From: JANQRA01 sp035550735 | Lineage (GTDB): Bacteria; Actinomycetota; Acidimicrobiia; Spongiisociales; ZC4RG35 | NCBI GenBank assembly: GCA_035550735.1 | Contig: DASZOM010000042.1 | Span: 1-64,000 of the forward strand | DNA length: 64,000 nt | Direction: 5' to 3' | In this document: piece by piece, positions 1 through 9,524 of the stretch | Numbering within the stretch: the first letter of the stretch is position 1 | Layout: each line of letters opens with the position of its first letter | Program-made: the position numbers and the translations under genes | Notes under the pieces: model-generated | Database searches by the model: none | Told to the model about the DNA's origin: nothing | The model's input: the letters and a program-made list of their open reading frames with translations, nothing else

Positions 1-515
1 AAGGACCCGGAACCGGCACCATGACGGGTTGCCCCCTGGGACTGCGCAGCGTCCTCGATCACAGCCACCCGGTCCGGCAGCTCGGGGAAGAGGTCGATCG
101 GCGCAATCTGGCCGAACAGGTGAACGGGCATGACGGCGCGAACGGAAGGGCTCAACGCGTCGGCGATCTTCTCGGGATCGATCAGATAGCTGCTCGGGTC
201 GCAGTCGACCAGCACGACGTCGGCGCCGGCTCGCAAGACTCCCAGGGCGCTGGCGATGAAGCTGTTCGCCGGCACGATGACGACGTCACCACGCCCGATG
301 TCGAGAGCTCGCACGGCCAGTTCCAGCGCATCGGTGCCGTTGCCCACGCCGATGCAATGCCGGGTCCCGACGAACTCGGCGAAATCGGTCTCGAATCGTC
401 CGACCTGCGGGCCGTGGATGAACGCCGTGTTGGCGAAGACTTCCTTGAGGCCGCTCTCGACCTCGTCGGAGATCTGTTCGTGCTGCCAGCCGAGGTCTAC
501 GAGCGGAATGTCCAT
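1..515 (-). CDS. DegT/DnrJ/EryC1/StrS-family sugar aminotransferase (3' part outside window)
   Basis: PLP-dependent aminotransferase of the family that puts an amino group on nucleotide-activated keto-sugars for surface glycans. The first 171 residues are present and the gene runs off the window edge. Visible family marks are an N-terminal MDIPLVDLGWQ, the PLP-phosphate loop GNGTDAL near residue 60, and EDAAQ near residue 160, whose Asp contacts the PLP ring. The catalytic lysine lies beyond the edge. Its ATG shares one base with the stop of the upstream oxidoreductase (TGATG), so the two are translationally coupled. The exact sugar cannot be told from this part. Confidence 0.88.
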   Translation of the reverse strand, partial: MDIPLVDLGWQHEQISDEVESGLKEVFANTAFIHGPQVGRFETDFAEFVGTRHCIGVGNGTDALELAVRALDIGRGDVVIVPANSFIASALGVLRAGADVVLVDCDPSSYLIDPEKIADALSPSVRAVMPVHLFGQIAPIDLFPELPDRVAVIEDAAQSQGATRHGAGSGS

Positions 516-1543
516 CACACCACCTCCACATGGACGGCTTCGCCACCCTGCGCCACGGAGGCGTCGATGGCGGCGAGGACGGCCACGATTCGCGCACCGT
601 CCCAGCCATTCGAGATCATCTCCCCGCCACCGGCGACCCTGTTGAGGAACTCCTCGCATTCGCTTCTCAGCGGCTCGCCACCGGTCACATGGGGGATTCG
701 CACTTCGCCCTCCCGAATCTGGGAGCGAAAAGCCGCGAAGGTGTCGACCAGATCGGTGTCTCCGACACCGACGACGCCCTTGTCATAGATGCGGATCGGC
801 TCGTTCAACTCCATGTCATCGACTGTGAGCATGCGTTCGGCGCCGACAACCGAGATCAAACGCCGTTTCCTCGGATTGAGCCACGACGCCTCGATGTGCA
901 CCAGCACGCCCTTCGGGTAGGTGAGGGTCGCGAATACGACATCCTCGACACCTTCGTTCAGCCAGGAGCCTCCGGTGGCGGTCACCTTGGTGGGCATCCC
1001 CTCCAGCCAATAGTTGGCAATGGAGATGTCATGGCTGGCCAGATCCCAGGCGGCGTTGACGTCGGTCCGCACCGGCCCGAGGTTGGTCCGCGTCATCGAG
1101 AGATACTTGATGTCGCCGAGCAGACCCTCGTCGATGTAGCCCTTGGTCGCCCGGAATGCAGGGTTGAACAAGAACACGTGCCCCACCATGAGGACACGGT
1201 CCATCGACTCGGCCAGATCACAGAGACGCAGGGCCTCATCGAGGGTATGGGTGATCGGCTTCTCCACGAGCACGTGCTTCCCCGCCTCTAGCGCCTGGCT
1301 CACGATGGGCGCATGTGTCGACGTCGGAGTGGCGACGACCACCGCGTCGACCCGGGTGTCACCGAGCACATCTTCCAATTCGCTCGTCACCGAAACCGAC
1401 GGAAAGCGCTCGGCAATGGCCTTCCGCCTCCTCTCGTCCATCTCGCTGACCCAGAGCACCTGGCTGGAGAGATGGTCATTGAAATTCCTGATCAGGTGCG
1501 GGCCCCAGTGTCCGGCGCCGATGACACCTATTCCTGTCATCAC
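515..1543 (-). CDS. Gfo/Idh/MocA-family NAD(P)-dependent oxidoreductase
   Basis: Probable nucleotide-sugar or sugar dehydrogenase of 342 residues, the usual family length. The N-terminal Rossmann fold shows GVIGAGHWG at residues 6-14 and the family motif EKP at 94-96. A conserved D-x3-H lies near residue 170. The pair oxidoreductase plus DegT aminotransferase is typical of routes that oxidise and then aminate a UDP- or dTDP-sugar. The start can be the GTG at 1543 or the ATG directly after it at 1540. It sits 16 bases downstream of the GT2 gene in the same direction, probably one operon. Confidence 0.88.
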   Translation of the reverse strand: MMTGIGVIGAGHWGPHLIRNFNDHLSSQVLWVSEMDERRRKAIAERFPSVSVTSELEDVLGDTRVDAVVVATPTSTHAPIVSQALEAGKHVLVEKPITHTLDEALRLCDLAESMDRVLMVGHVFLFNPAFRATKGYIDEGLLGDIKYLSMTRTNLGPVRTDVNAAWDLASHDISIANYWLEGMPTKVTATGGSWLNEGVEDVVFATLTYPKGVLVHIEASWLNPRKRRLISVVGAERMLTVDDMELNEPIRIYDKGVVGVGDTDLVDTFAAFRSQIREGEVRIPHVTGGEPLRSECEEFLNRVAGGGEMISNGWDGARIVAVLAAIDASVAQGGEAVHVEVV

Positions 1544-1559
1544 GATGAGATCACGTCCC

Positions 1560-2279
1560 TTATTTCTTGATGTGTAGCCCGAGCAGCACGAGTGGGCGGA
1601 GGATCGACCACCAGCCAGTTATCGGCTTCATCTTGGTCTGACCCAACTCTTTTGGCGGGTATCTCTTGGTGACGCCGACCTCTCGGACGTCGTAGCCCAG
1701 CCTGGCGGCCTTCCAGAGGAGGTAGACCTCGAGCTCGTACTCATCGAGCCAGTGTTGATTCAGCTCGAGACGCGGATCCCGCAGAACCGAGGTCCGGATG
1801 GCCCTGAACCCGTTGGTGGTGTCGGTTAGGCGTGTCGGCGAGATCAGGTTGAAGAGCATCGGGTGGAGTCGGGTGGCGAGCTTTCGGTAGGCCGGCATCT
1901 CGCCGTAGTCATTGGACTCGCCGAGCCAACGCGAGCCCTGCACCAGGTCTGCCCCGCGCAGGACCTCGTCGAGCAGGCGTGGGATCTCCTCGGGTGAGTC
2001 CTTGTTGTTGCCTGCCACCACCACGACGACGTCGTACCCCTCCTCGATTGCGTGGTCGAAGGCGGTGCGGATCGCCGCGCCGACACCGATGGTCCGGCCC
2101 AGCTCGATCACGTGGGCCCCCTTCGATCGAGCGACCTCGGCCGACGCGTCGCTGGAGCCGTCGTCGACGATGAGAACGCGATCGACCACGTCGGTGGGCA
2201 TGCGCTCGACCACGAAGCCGATCTTCTCTTGCTCGTCGAGCACCGGCGCCATGGCGAGCACCTTCAGACCCTCGTACAA
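1560..2279 (-). CDS. Family 2 glycosyltransferase, DPM1-like
   Basis: Predicted GT-A glycosyltransferase of 239 residues, similar in layout to dolichol/polyprenyl-phosphate mannosyl or glucosyl transferases without their membrane domain. The nucleotide-binding motif VDDGSSD is at about residue 38-44. Where most relatives carry the metal-binding DxD (often DADGQ), this protein reads VAGNNKDSPEE near residue 90, so the metal site is altered. The start is TTG, supported by an AAAGGA Shine-Dalgarno about 8 bases upstream. It lies between the GT-C-like membrane protein (21 bases upstream) and the oxidoreductase, which supports a role in glycan assembly. Donor and acceptor are unknown. Confidence 0.82.
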   Translation of the reverse strand: MYEGLKVLAMAPVLDEQEKIGFVVERMPTDVVDRVLIVDDGSSDASAEVARSKGAHVIELGRTIGVGAAIRTAFDHAIEEGYDVVVVVAGNNKDSPEEIPRLLDEVLRGADLVQGSRWLGESNDYGEMPAYRKLATRLHPMLFNLISPTRLTDTTNGFRAIRTSVLRDPRLELNQHWLDEYELEVYLLWKAARLGYDVREVGVTKRYPPKELGQTKMKPITGWWSILRPLVLLGLHIKK

Positions 2280-2300
2280 CGACTCATCCTTTCGCCTGTC

Positions 2301-3503
2301 TCATGAAGAGCCGGTGAGGTGTCCGATCGATCGAGCCCGATCGTCCTCTACCACACCGACCCCGGCATCTGCCGAAGTGCCACCGGTCCGGTCCGGCTGC
2401 CCCGGGGCCAAATGTTGACTCCAGACCAAGGTCCCGATCAGGATGACACTTGCCGTCATCGCGACCTGCTGCGAAACGAGGCGGTAGCCGACCACCTGCA
2501 CGAACGCTACGGCCAAGACGAGGAGCGTGGAGATCCTCGACCTAGACGGGGGCATGACGAAAGGAGCGACCGTCAGCAGGTAGGGAAGCCACGCCAAGGG
2601 CGAGGCCAAGATCGCCGCCGGGAGAGTCCAACCGACGTCGGAGTCGAGGTTCGGGGAACGGCGCAGACCGAGGTACCAGACGCTCAGCGCGGCGATCAAG
2701 CCGACCACGGCAGCTGGAACCGCACCGAAGCCGGTGAGCCAACTGGCGAGAGAACCGTTGTGCTCCGCCGTGATCCACCCGGCGCCACCCTCGATGACGG
2801 CGTCGAGGGAACCCCCGACGGTGATGCCCGGCAGGAGCACGCCGGCGATCGTCAGCAGGCCGGCGCCTGCGACCGTGGCCGACAGGGCTCTGACCTGGCG
2901 CCTCCGCATCAGGACGACGATGACGAGAAACGGCCAGAGACGTGACACACCGGCAACAGCCAGGAGTGCCCCAGCCTGGATCGGCCTGCCTTCCTGCAAG
3001 TAGACCCACATCCAGACGAGGCAGGCTGCAAGCGGGACGAAGGTGGACCCGTGAAAGACAGCCTGAATGAACGAGACCGACGCCGACAGAGACAAGGCGA
3101 ATGCCGTCGCACCGAGATAGCCCGTAGGCCGCAACCTCACCGTGCCGGCGGCGATCAGCCCCAATGAGATGACGCTGACGATGGAGGCGGTCGAAGTGAG
3201 GAAGTCTGCTGGAATCAGTGCCAGCGGAAGGAGCACGACGATCGCCCCCGGGGTGCGGGCATGGTCGTCCGGTGGCGAGTCCACGCGACCGAGAGCAGCA
3301 TCCACCGCTTCGCGCTCATAGACGACGTCCCGGGTCAAGTCCGGCCAGGGAAGCTCTGACTCCGTACGTGGAAGGTCCATCAGAAGCCACGCCACGACGA
3401 TGCCGAAGACGACTGTCATTCCGAAGACTCCCCACGGAGACGCACGACGCCCCGACCCAGACGCCGGCGATGGTCGGCCTTCTCGCTTTCGGAACGTGGT
3501 CAT
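2301..3503 (-). CDS. Polytopic membrane protein, probable GT-C (GT87-like) glycosyltransferase
   Basis: A 400-residue integral membrane protein with roughly nine to ten hydrophobic segments. After the first segment (about 25-45) comes a long outside loop containing YEREAVD, and a second segment begins after a TPGAIVVLLP stretch. The overall pattern (large first loop, Trp- and Arg-rich short loops) resembles polyprenyl-phosphate-dependent mannosyltransferases of family GT87/DUF2029, but I see no diagnostic catalytic motif. It lies 15 bases downstream of the acyltransferase gene and 21 bases upstream of the GT2 gene on the same strand, so a role in building or flipping a cell-surface glycan is the likeliest reading. 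Confidence 0.6.
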   Translation of the reverse strand: MTTFRKREGRPSPASGSGRRASPWGVFGMTVVFGIVVAWLLMDLPRTESELPWPDLTRDVVYEREAVDAALGRVDSPPDDHARTPGAIVVLLPLALIPADFLTSTASIVSVISLGLIAAGTVRLRPTGYLGATAFALSLSASVSFIQAVFHGSTFVPLAACLVWMWVYLQEGRPIQAGALLAVAGVSRLWPFLVIVVLMRRRQVRALSATVAGAGLLTIAGVLLPGITVGGSLDAVIEGGAGWITAEHNGSLASWLTGFGAVPAAVVGLIAALSVWYLGLRRSPNLDSDVGWTLPAAILASPLAWLPYLLTVAPFVMPPSRSRISTLLVLAVAFVQVVGYRLVSQQVAMTASVILIGTLVWSQHLAPGQPDRTGGTSADAGVGVVEDDRARSIGHLTGSS

Positions 3504-3518
3504 GGGCCGCGCTCCAAC

Positions 3519-4568
3519 CTAACGAGCCGGGTCGGCGAGGCTCGGCTTTCGGGAAACCACCTGGGACGAGCCTCGCTGCAGCCGTTGTCGCAACCCGCTT
3601 CTCATGATCGGGCCTTCGACGAGCTTCCATGAGAGCCAGGCGATGGCCACGCTCAGACCTGCCCCGAGCAGACGCGTGAACCTGTCGTCGCCGAACTGGG
3701 GAAGCAGCAACAAGGGAGCATGCCATAGGTAGAGGGCGTACGAGATCAGGCCGAACCAGCGAAGAACGCGAGCGGACAGAAAGGTCGGGCCGTCTGACGA
3801 CACGGCTGCCCACACGGTGGCGGCGGCAAGGAACGAGGCGACGATTGTCACCCAGGTGCTTGCCTCGTAGAGGCCCCGCAGCTCGCCGACCTGCACCAAT
3901 GACAGCAGGGCCATCCCCACGACACCGAATGTCGCCACCGCCGGTGGGACCTTGGGGAGAATCCTCTCGCGGCGCGTTGCGGCGAGCAATGCTCCCATCC
4001 CGAGGGCAAACGCATTGGTGTCGGTTCCCATGTAGGCCCACGACGCATCGATCCCCGATGCCACGATTCGCCAGCCGATGAGACCGACCACCACCCCCCC
4101 GAGCAGCCTCAGGCGCTTCGTCGCGCCAAGACCGACCAGGACCGGCCACGCCAGGTAGAAGTGCTCCTCTACCGCCAGGCTCCACGTGTGACGATGCGCA
4201 TACAGGTCCATACCGAAGATCTGCGCATAGTTCGACGCATAGAGCGCAGGGGGCCACAGGGTCTCGATCACCGGGACCCCCACGCGTAACACCAGGAGCA
4301 CGAGTGTGATCCCGACCAGGTAAAGGGACAGCGCAGGCAACAGACGTAGGGCGCGTCTCGCATAGAACGCCTTCAGGTCCAGCCTTCCAGTGGTGTCGAT
4401 CTCCTCGATCAACAGGTTCGTGATCAGAAACCCGGAGAGAACGAAGAAGAGGGTCACCCCCACCATCCCACCCACATCCGCCGACAGCACGTGGGCGTGG
4501 GCCGCCACGACGAGGAGGATCGCCACCCCCCTGAGCCCGTCCAGCTCCGGCCAGCGTTCACGGGACAA
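3519..4568 (-). CDS. Acyltransferase family 3 (OafA/YrhL-like) membrane protein
   Basis: Integral membrane O-acyltransferase of 349 residues that would transfer acetyl or another acyl group to a surface sugar. It opens with the family hallmark ELDGLRGVAILLV and a histidine in AAHAH, followed by GVTLFFVLSGFLI and the basic FYARRALRLLPAL loop. About ten membrane segments follow. A second conserved His is in SLAVEEHFYL. There is no C-terminal SGNH domain. The start is TTG at 4568 with GAGGA about 8 bases upstream. It is the first gene of the five-gene glycan run. Confidence 0.9.
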   Translation of the reverse strand: MSRERWPELDGLRGVAILLVVAAHAHVLSADVGGMVGVTLFFVLSGFLITNLLIEEIDTTGRLDLKAFYARRALRLLPALSLYLVGITLVLLVLRVGVPVIETLWPPALYASNYAQIFGMDLYAHRHTWSLAVEEHFYLAWPVLVGLGATKRLRLLGGVVVGLIGWRIVASGIDASWAYMGTDTNAFALGMGALLAATRRERILPKVPPAVATFGVVGMALLSLVQVGELRGLYEASTWVTIVASFLAAATVWAAVSSDGPTFLSARVLRWFGLISYALYLWHAPLLLLPQFGDDRFTRLLGAGLSVAIAWLSWKLVEGPIMRSGLRQRLQRGSSQVVSRKPSLADPAR

Positions 4569-4655
4569 GGCCGGGTCCTCGGAGGTTTGGTCGGCGCGGG
4601 GGCATGCCCAAATATCGGAGCGGGGCTCTTCGCACTGAACGTTCGACTCCGGCCG

Positions 4656-6662
4656 CTATCCCGCTTCGGCCACCTCGCGCAGCTCGCGCTTCAGCTCGTT
4701 GATCTCGTCTCGGAGACGTGCCGCGTACTCGAACCGGAGATCCTTGGCTGCCTCGTGCATCTCCTCCTCGAGGCTCAACACCAGACGGGCCAGATCGTCA
4801 CCCTCCAGGTCCAGGGGAGCCCTCCGCTGCACCTCCCGGCGACGGCGGTCACCTGCCGGCGACTCGGTCTGGACCAGCTCCAGGATGTCGGAGACACGCT
4901 TCCGAACGGTCTGCGGGTCGATGCCGTGGTCGGCGTTCCACTCCTCCTGGGCTCGGCGGCGACGGTTGGTCTCGTAGATCGCACGCTGCATCGAGTCGGT
5001 GATGTTGTCGGCGTACATAACCACCTGGCCATCCACGTTCCGGGCGGCGCGGCCGATGATCTGGATCAGCGAGGTCTCCGAGCGGAGGAATCCCTCCTTG
5101 TCGGCGTCGAGGATGGCGACGAGTGACACCTCGGGCAGGTCGAGGCCCTCGCGCAGCAGGTTGATCCCCACCAGCACGTCGAAGTCCCCCAACCGGAGCT
5201 CCCGCATGATCTGCACCCGCTCCAGGGTGTCGATCTCCGAGTGCATGTAGCGGGCTCGCACCCCCATCTCGAGGAGATAGTCGGTGAGGTCCTCCGCCAT
5301 CTTCTTGGTAAGCGTGGTGACCAGGACCCGCTGGTCGCGCACGGCCCGTCCCCTGATCTCGTCGAGCAGGTCGTCGATCTGCCCCTTGGTCGGCCTGATC
5401 ATCACCTCGGGGTCGACGAGACCGGTGGGGCGGATGATCTGCTCGACGACCTGCGTCGAGTGCGAGATCTCGAAGTCCGATGGTGTCGCCGACAGGAAGA
5501 TCACCTGGTTGGCCTTCTCCAACCACTCGTCGAAGCGCAACGGCCGGTTGTCCTTGGCCGATGGCAGGCGGAAGCCGTGCTCGACGAGGACCTCCTTGCG
5601 GGAGCGGTCCCCTTCGTACTGGCCGCCGATCTGGGGCACCGTCACGTGGGACTCGTCGACGATGGTCAGGTAGTCGTCGGGGAAGTAGTCGAGGAGTGTG
5701 TAGGGGGCCTCGCCGGGCTCCCTCCCGTCGAGGTGGCGGGAGTAGTTCTCGATGCCGGAACAGAACCCCACCTCGCGCATCATCTCCAGGTCGTAGTTGG
5801 TGCGCATGCGAAGACGTTGCGCCTCCAGCATCTTCCCCTGTGCCTCCAGCTTGGCCAGGTTCTCCTCGAGCTCCTGCTCGATACCGGCGATGGCGCGCAG
5901 GAGACGCTGACGTTCGGTGACGTAGTGGGTCGCGGGGAAGACGAACAGCTCCCCCAGCTCGTCGATCACCTCCCCGGTGACCGGGTTGAGCTTGACCATG
6001 CGCTCGACCTCGTCACCCCAGAACTGGACCCGGACGATCGTCTCCTCGTAGGAGGGGAACACCTCGAGCGTGTCGCCCTTCACCCGGAACTTGCCCCGGG
6101 TCAGGTTGACCTCGTTTCGCTCGTACTGGATGTCGACGAGGCGCTTGATCGCAGCTCCCATCGGATACTCGACACCCTGGACCAGACGCAGGAGCTGGCC
6201 CTTGTACTGCTCCGGTGATCCCAGGCCGTAGATCGCCGAGACCGAGGCCACGATGATCATGTCCTTGCGCACCAGGAGTCCCGCCGTCGCAGAGTGGCGG
6301 AGGCGGTCGATCTCGTCGTTGATCGTGGCGTCCTTCTCGATGAACGTGTCGGTCTGGGGGATGTACGCCTCCGGCTGGTAGTAGTCGTAATAGGAGACGA
6401 AGTACTCGACTCGGTTGTCGGGGAAGAACTGGCGGAATTCGTTGGCGAGCTGGGCTGCCAGCGCCTTGTTGGGGGCGAGGACGAGCGTGGGCTTCTGCAC
6501 CTTCTCGATGGTCCAGGCGATGGTGGCCGACTTCCCCGAGCCGGTGATCCCGAGCAGGGTCTGGAACCGGGCGCCACGAAGCACACCCTCGGCGAGCTGT
6601 TCGATCGCCTTGGGCTGGTCACCGGCGGGCTGGAAGTCCGATCGGACCTCGAAGCGGGGCAT
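4656..6662 (-). CDS. uvrB: Excinuclease ABC subunit B
   Basis: Damage-verifying helicase-like subunit of nucleotide excision repair; it receives DNA from UvrA and recruits UvrC. At 668 residues it is full length. Walker A is GITGSGKS at 38-45, with Ser replacing the more usual Thr. The beta-hairpin that clamps DNA is visible as YYDYYQPEAYIPQTDT near residue 100. Helicase motifs include DESH and LREGLDLPEV. The C-terminal UVR coiled coil (SLEEEMHEAAKDL) that binds UvrC is present. It is followed upstream on the same strand by coaE, with 41 bases between. Confidence 0.98.
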   Translation of the reverse strand: MPRFEVRSDFQPAGDQPKAIEQLAEGVLRGARFQTLLGITGSGKSATIAWTIEKVQKPTLVLAPNKALAAQLANEFRQFFPDNRVEYFVSYYDYYQPEAYIPQTDTFIEKDATINDEIDRLRHSATAGLLVRKDMIIVASVSAIYGLGSPEQYKGQLLRLVQGVEYPMGAAIKRLVDIQYERNEVNLTRGKFRVKGDTLEVFPSYEETIVRVQFWGDEVERMVKLNPVTGEVIDELGELFVFPATHYVTERQRLLRAIAGIEQELEENLAKLEAQGKMLEAQRLRMRTNYDLEMMREVGFCSGIENYSRHLDGREPGEAPYTLLDYFPDDYLTIVDESHVTVPQIGGQYEGDRSRKEVLVEHGFRLPSAKDNRPLRFDEWLEKANQVIFLSATPSDFEISHSTQVVEQIIRPTGLVDPEVMIRPTKGQIDDLLDEIRGRAVRDQRVLVTTLTKKMAEDLTDYLLEMGVRARYMHSEIDTLERVQIMRELRLGDFDVLVGINLLREGLDLPEVSLVAILDADKEGFLRSETSLIQIIGRAARNVDGQVVMYADNITDSMQRAIYETNRRRRAQEEWNADHGIDPQTVRKRVSDILELVQTESPAGDRRRREVQRRAPLDLEGDDLARLVLSLEEEMHEAAKDLRFEYAARLRDEINELKRELREVAEAG

Positions 6663-6703
6663 GTCGGCTCAGGGTACCGGTGCCCGGTGACAGTTTCGGA
6701 GGG

Positions 6704-7276
6704 CTAGAGCAGGGGCACGAGCCGCGCCACTGCCGCCTGCAACTCGTCGACGGTCCGATGATTGGGGACCACGACGTCGGCCACGGCGAGCCATTCCGAA
6801 CGGGCGGGCTGGGCATTCATCCGGGCCCTGGCGTCGGTCTCATCCATACCCCGAGAGACTGCCCGCTCCAGCCGGACGTCGTCACGGCAATCGACCACGA
6901 TGCGTCGCCACTCGTCCCCCAACCCGTGTGAGATCAACGGTATCTCGACCACCACCGGAGCTTCAATGTCCTCCACCCGGGCCCGGATCAGGTCGAAAAT
7001 ATGAGGGTGCGTCAACGCTTCCAGGGTGTCCAACTCGCCCTGGTCCGAGAACACCACGTCGGCCAGGGAGCGCCGGTCGATCTCGCCATTCCTCACCACG
7101 TGAGGCCAGCGAGCGGCTACTCCCGCGAATGCGGGCCCGTCCGGCTGCAACACCGTGTGACCGACGCTGTCGGCGTCGATCGTGTCCACTCCGTGCTCCT
7201 CGAGGAGCCTCCTCACCAGGCTCTTCCCCGAGGCGAGACCGCCACACAGCACCCATCGGCGCGACCCGGAACTCAC
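6704..7276 (-). CDS. coaE: Dephospho-CoA kinase
   Basis: Last enzyme of coenzyme A synthesis: phosphorylates the 3'-hydroxyl of dephospho-CoA with ATP. It has 190 residues, with P-loop GGLASGKS at about 12-19, the DADSVGH substrate motif near residue 34, and the LTHPHIF helix near residue 90. The start is GTG at 7276. It is divergent from the sensor kinase gene, with only 17 bases between the two start codons. The coaE-uvrB adjacency is common in Actinomycetota. Confidence 0.95.
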   Translation of the reverse strand: MSSGSRRWVLCGGLASGKSLVRRLLEEHGVDTIDADSVGHTVLQPDGPAFAGVAARWPHVVRNGEIDRRSLADVVFSDQGELDTLEALTHPHIFDLIRARVEDIEAPVVVEIPLISHGLGDEWRRIVVDCRDDVRLERAVSRGMDETDARARMNAQPARSEWLAVADVVVPNHRTVDELQAAVARLVPLL

Positions 7277-7293
7277 GACCCCGACGGTACCCT

Positions 7294-8802
7294 ATGACCA
7301 TCGTGGCGTCGCCGGCCCCCTGGGAATCCCGTGTCCACCAAACCGTGGTCATCGGGCAATGGGTGGCCCTAACCGTCGGAATCGTCTCCTCGTTGGTCGC
7401 CAGCGGGGGAACCGGCAGCTCACTCATCGCGATGGGGATCGCCAGCGCATATGTGATCGCCGCCACGCTCATCCCGGAGTCGATGTTCCGCATCAGATTC
7501 GGGGCCGAGGCGCTGTCATTGACCGGCTCCATCGTCGTGCTGGTGGCCCTCACCATGACCGGCGGGGCAGCCAGCCCTTACCTCCTCCTGTCGATGGGCC
7601 CGCCCATTTTCGCCACGCTCTATGGCGGGCTCCGCTCCGGGGTCACCACCGGCGCTCTCTCCGGCGCCCTGCTGGTCCTGGTCACCCTGGCTCGCGATCT
7701 CGAGCTGATCGATGCCGCCCCCGCCGTCGCCCTCTATCTCGTCTTCGTACTCCTGGTCGGGGTCATCCGACGCCTCCTCGAGGACATCCATCAGCAGGCG
7801 ACGACCCTCGCCTTCGAGAAGGAGTCCGCGACCCAGCGTCTCGAACGTCTCGAGGAGATCCACTTCGCCCTGCTCAAGCTGTCCGAGGATGTCTCGACAG
7901 GGCGGCTCAACGCCATCGAGGTAGCCGCCGACACCCTGGACACCATCCTGGAGAGGTTCCCGGGTGCCGCCGGCAAGTTGGCGGTGAGCGGCGAGACAGG
8001 TCGGGTCGTCCTGGCGGCGAGGGGCATTCCCGACCAGGACGGGCACATCTATCACCTCCCCCTCTCCACCTCGGACAACGAGGTGGGTGACCTCGAGCTG
8101 ACCACTGCCGAGCCGATGACACCGGGACAACTCGCCGAGGTGGCCGCCATCATCCATCCGGTCGGAGTGGCTTTCGCCAACCTGCAGCTCCTCCAGGACA
8201 TCGTCGGGTCTGCCGTCGCCGAGGAGCGCACCCGGCTGGCCCGTGAGATGCACGACGAGATCGGGCCCTCGCTGGCGTCACTGGGCCTGGCGCTGGACAT
8301 GACCGCCATGCAGCAGGCCCATCGGCCGGAGGTCGCCGCAGACCTCCAGGTGCTCCGCTCCAACGTGACCAAGCTGGTCGAGGATGTGCGCGCCTCGGTC
8401 GCCGACCTTCGCAATGCCCCCGGGCCCACTCTCACCGCCCGGATCCTCCAGGCGACCTCCGAGCTGTCGGGCGATCCGGCGGTCGTGGTCGACCTCGAGG
8501 AGCGGCGACCGCCGCGACCTGCCCAAATCGGCGATCTCACCTCCATCATCTCCGAGGCCGCCCGCAACGCCCATCGTCACTCCCGAGCCTCGAAGGTGGT
8601 GATCTCTGGTCAGGTCGACCGCTCCTACGGGTCGTGCTCGGTGGTCGACGACGGCATCGGATTCGACCCCGAGGACGAGCCCGAGGGGCACTACGGGCTG
8701 ACCGGGATGAGGGAGAGGGCCTCAAAGATCGGGGCCATCATCAAATTCGAATCAAAGGCGGGGGTCGGAACGGCGGTGACGGTTGAATGGGGGTCACGAT
8801 GA
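7294..8802 (+). CDS. Sensor histidine kinase, NarL/DegS type (HisKA_3)
   Basis: Membrane sensor kinase of 502 residues. Residues 15-160 form about five to six membrane segments, 190-300 a GAF-like cytoplasmic domain, and 308-340 the HisKA_3 dimerisation helix with phospho-acceptor His320 in EMHDEIGPSL. The HATPase domain shows DDGIGFDP and GLTGMRERA. I start at ATG 7294; a longer frame begins at 6928 but would overlap coaE completely, and its extra sequence is arginine/proline shadow. The stop overlaps the response-regulator start by ATGA. Its position just upstream of the Flp pilin genes suggests it controls the pili, an inference only. Confidence 0.92.
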   Translation: MTIVASPAPWESRVHQTVVIGQWVALTVGIVSSLVASGGTGSSLIAMGIASAYVIAATLIPESMFRIRFGAEALSLTGSIVVLVALTMTGGAASPYLLLSMGPPIFATLYGGLRSGVTTGALSGALLVLVTLARDLELIDAAPAVALYLVFVLLVGVIRRLLEDIHQQATTLAFEKESATQRLERLEEIHFALLKLSEDVSTGRLNAIEVAADTLDTILERFPGAAGKLAVSGETGRVVLAARGIPDQDGHIYHLPLSTSDNEVGDLELTTAEPMTPGQLAEVAAIIHPVGVAFANLQLLQDIVGSAVAEERTRLAREMHDEIGPSLASLGLALDMTAMQQAHRPEVAADLQVLRSNVTKLVEDVRASVADLRNAPGPTLTARILQATSELSGDPAVVVDLEERRPPRPAQIGDLTSIISEAARNAHRHSRASKVVISGQVDRSYGSCSVVDDGIGFDPEDEPEGHYGLTGMRERASKIGAIIKFESKAGVGTAVTVEWGSR

Positions 8803-9437
8803 TCCGCATCATGATCGCCGACGACCACCAGCTCTTCGCCGAGGGGCTGAGCCAGGCCCTGAACAGCCTGCCCGACACCCGAGTGGTCGGAGTGGTCAAC
8901 TCGGGCCCTGCTCTCGAGGAGGCGCTGATGACGCAGCCCGCCGAGGTGTCGATAGTCGACATCGAGATGCCCGGTGGGGACGGGATCGAGACCATCTCCA
9001 CCTTGGGACGGCGCTCCCGGGCGATCGTGGTGTCGATGCACGCATCCGACGAGCAGAGGGCAAGGGCCGTGGATGCGGGGGCCCGTGGCTTCTTCTCCAA
9101 AGGGGTCCCCTTGACCACCCTCGCCGCCGCGGTGCGGGCCGTGGCGGACGGCAGGAACCTGCTCGACCTCACCGACGAGGAGCGTGACGACCTCCTCGAG
9201 ACCTACCGCGAGGCCCAGCTCGACCCTGGGGCCGCGTCGTTGACCGCCAGGGAGCGGGAGATCCTCCAATTACTCGCCGCCGGCGTCTCGGCGACCGAGG
9301 AGCTCTCCGACCGTCTCTACATCTCCCCGAAGACCGTGAAGAATCACCTCGCCTCGATATTCCAGAAGCTGGCGGTCAGCGACCGCACCCAGGCGGCCAT
9401 CGAGGCCATCCGACTGGGCATCGCCAAACCCTCGTAG
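8799..9437 (+). CDS. Response regulator, NarL/FixJ family
   Basis: DNA-binding partner of the preceding kinase; 212 residues. The receiver domain carries the acidic pair DD at residues 8-9 and phospho-acceptor Asp54 in SIVDIEMPGG. The C-terminal LuxR-type helix-turn-helix begins at LTAREREILQLLAAG and includes SPKTVKNHL. The ATG at 8799 overlaps the kinase stop by four bases, which decides the start over the in-frame codon at 8787. The likely targets are the two pilin genes immediately downstream or the Tad operon; no operator could be recognised by eye. Confidence 0.94.
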   Translation: MIRIMIADDHQLFAEGLSQALNSLPDTRVVGVVNSGPALEEALMTQPAEVSIVDIEMPGGDGIETISTLGRRSRAIVVSMHASDEQRARAVDAGARGFFSKGVPLTTLAAAVRAVADGRNLLDLTDEERDDLLETYREAQLDPGAASLTAREREILQLLAAGVSATEELSDRLYISPKTVKNHLASIFQKLAVSDRTQAAIEAIRLGIAKPS

Positions 9438-9524
9438 GCATCAGCCCGGGTAATGAGTCTCAAGGCCCATCAGTTCGGGCCGGAACCAGCCGTAGATTCT
9501 CATGCAACCGACAGGAGGGAATTC

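Noticed and set aside
4641..4654. GTTCGACTCCGGCC resembling a tRNA T-arm at the end of uvrB
   Set aside because: I could not build an acceptor or anticodon stem around it.
6928..7293. N-terminal extension of the sensor kinase
   Set aside because: Arginine/proline-rich, overlaps coaE antisense, and ATG 7294 gives a normal membrane N-terminus.
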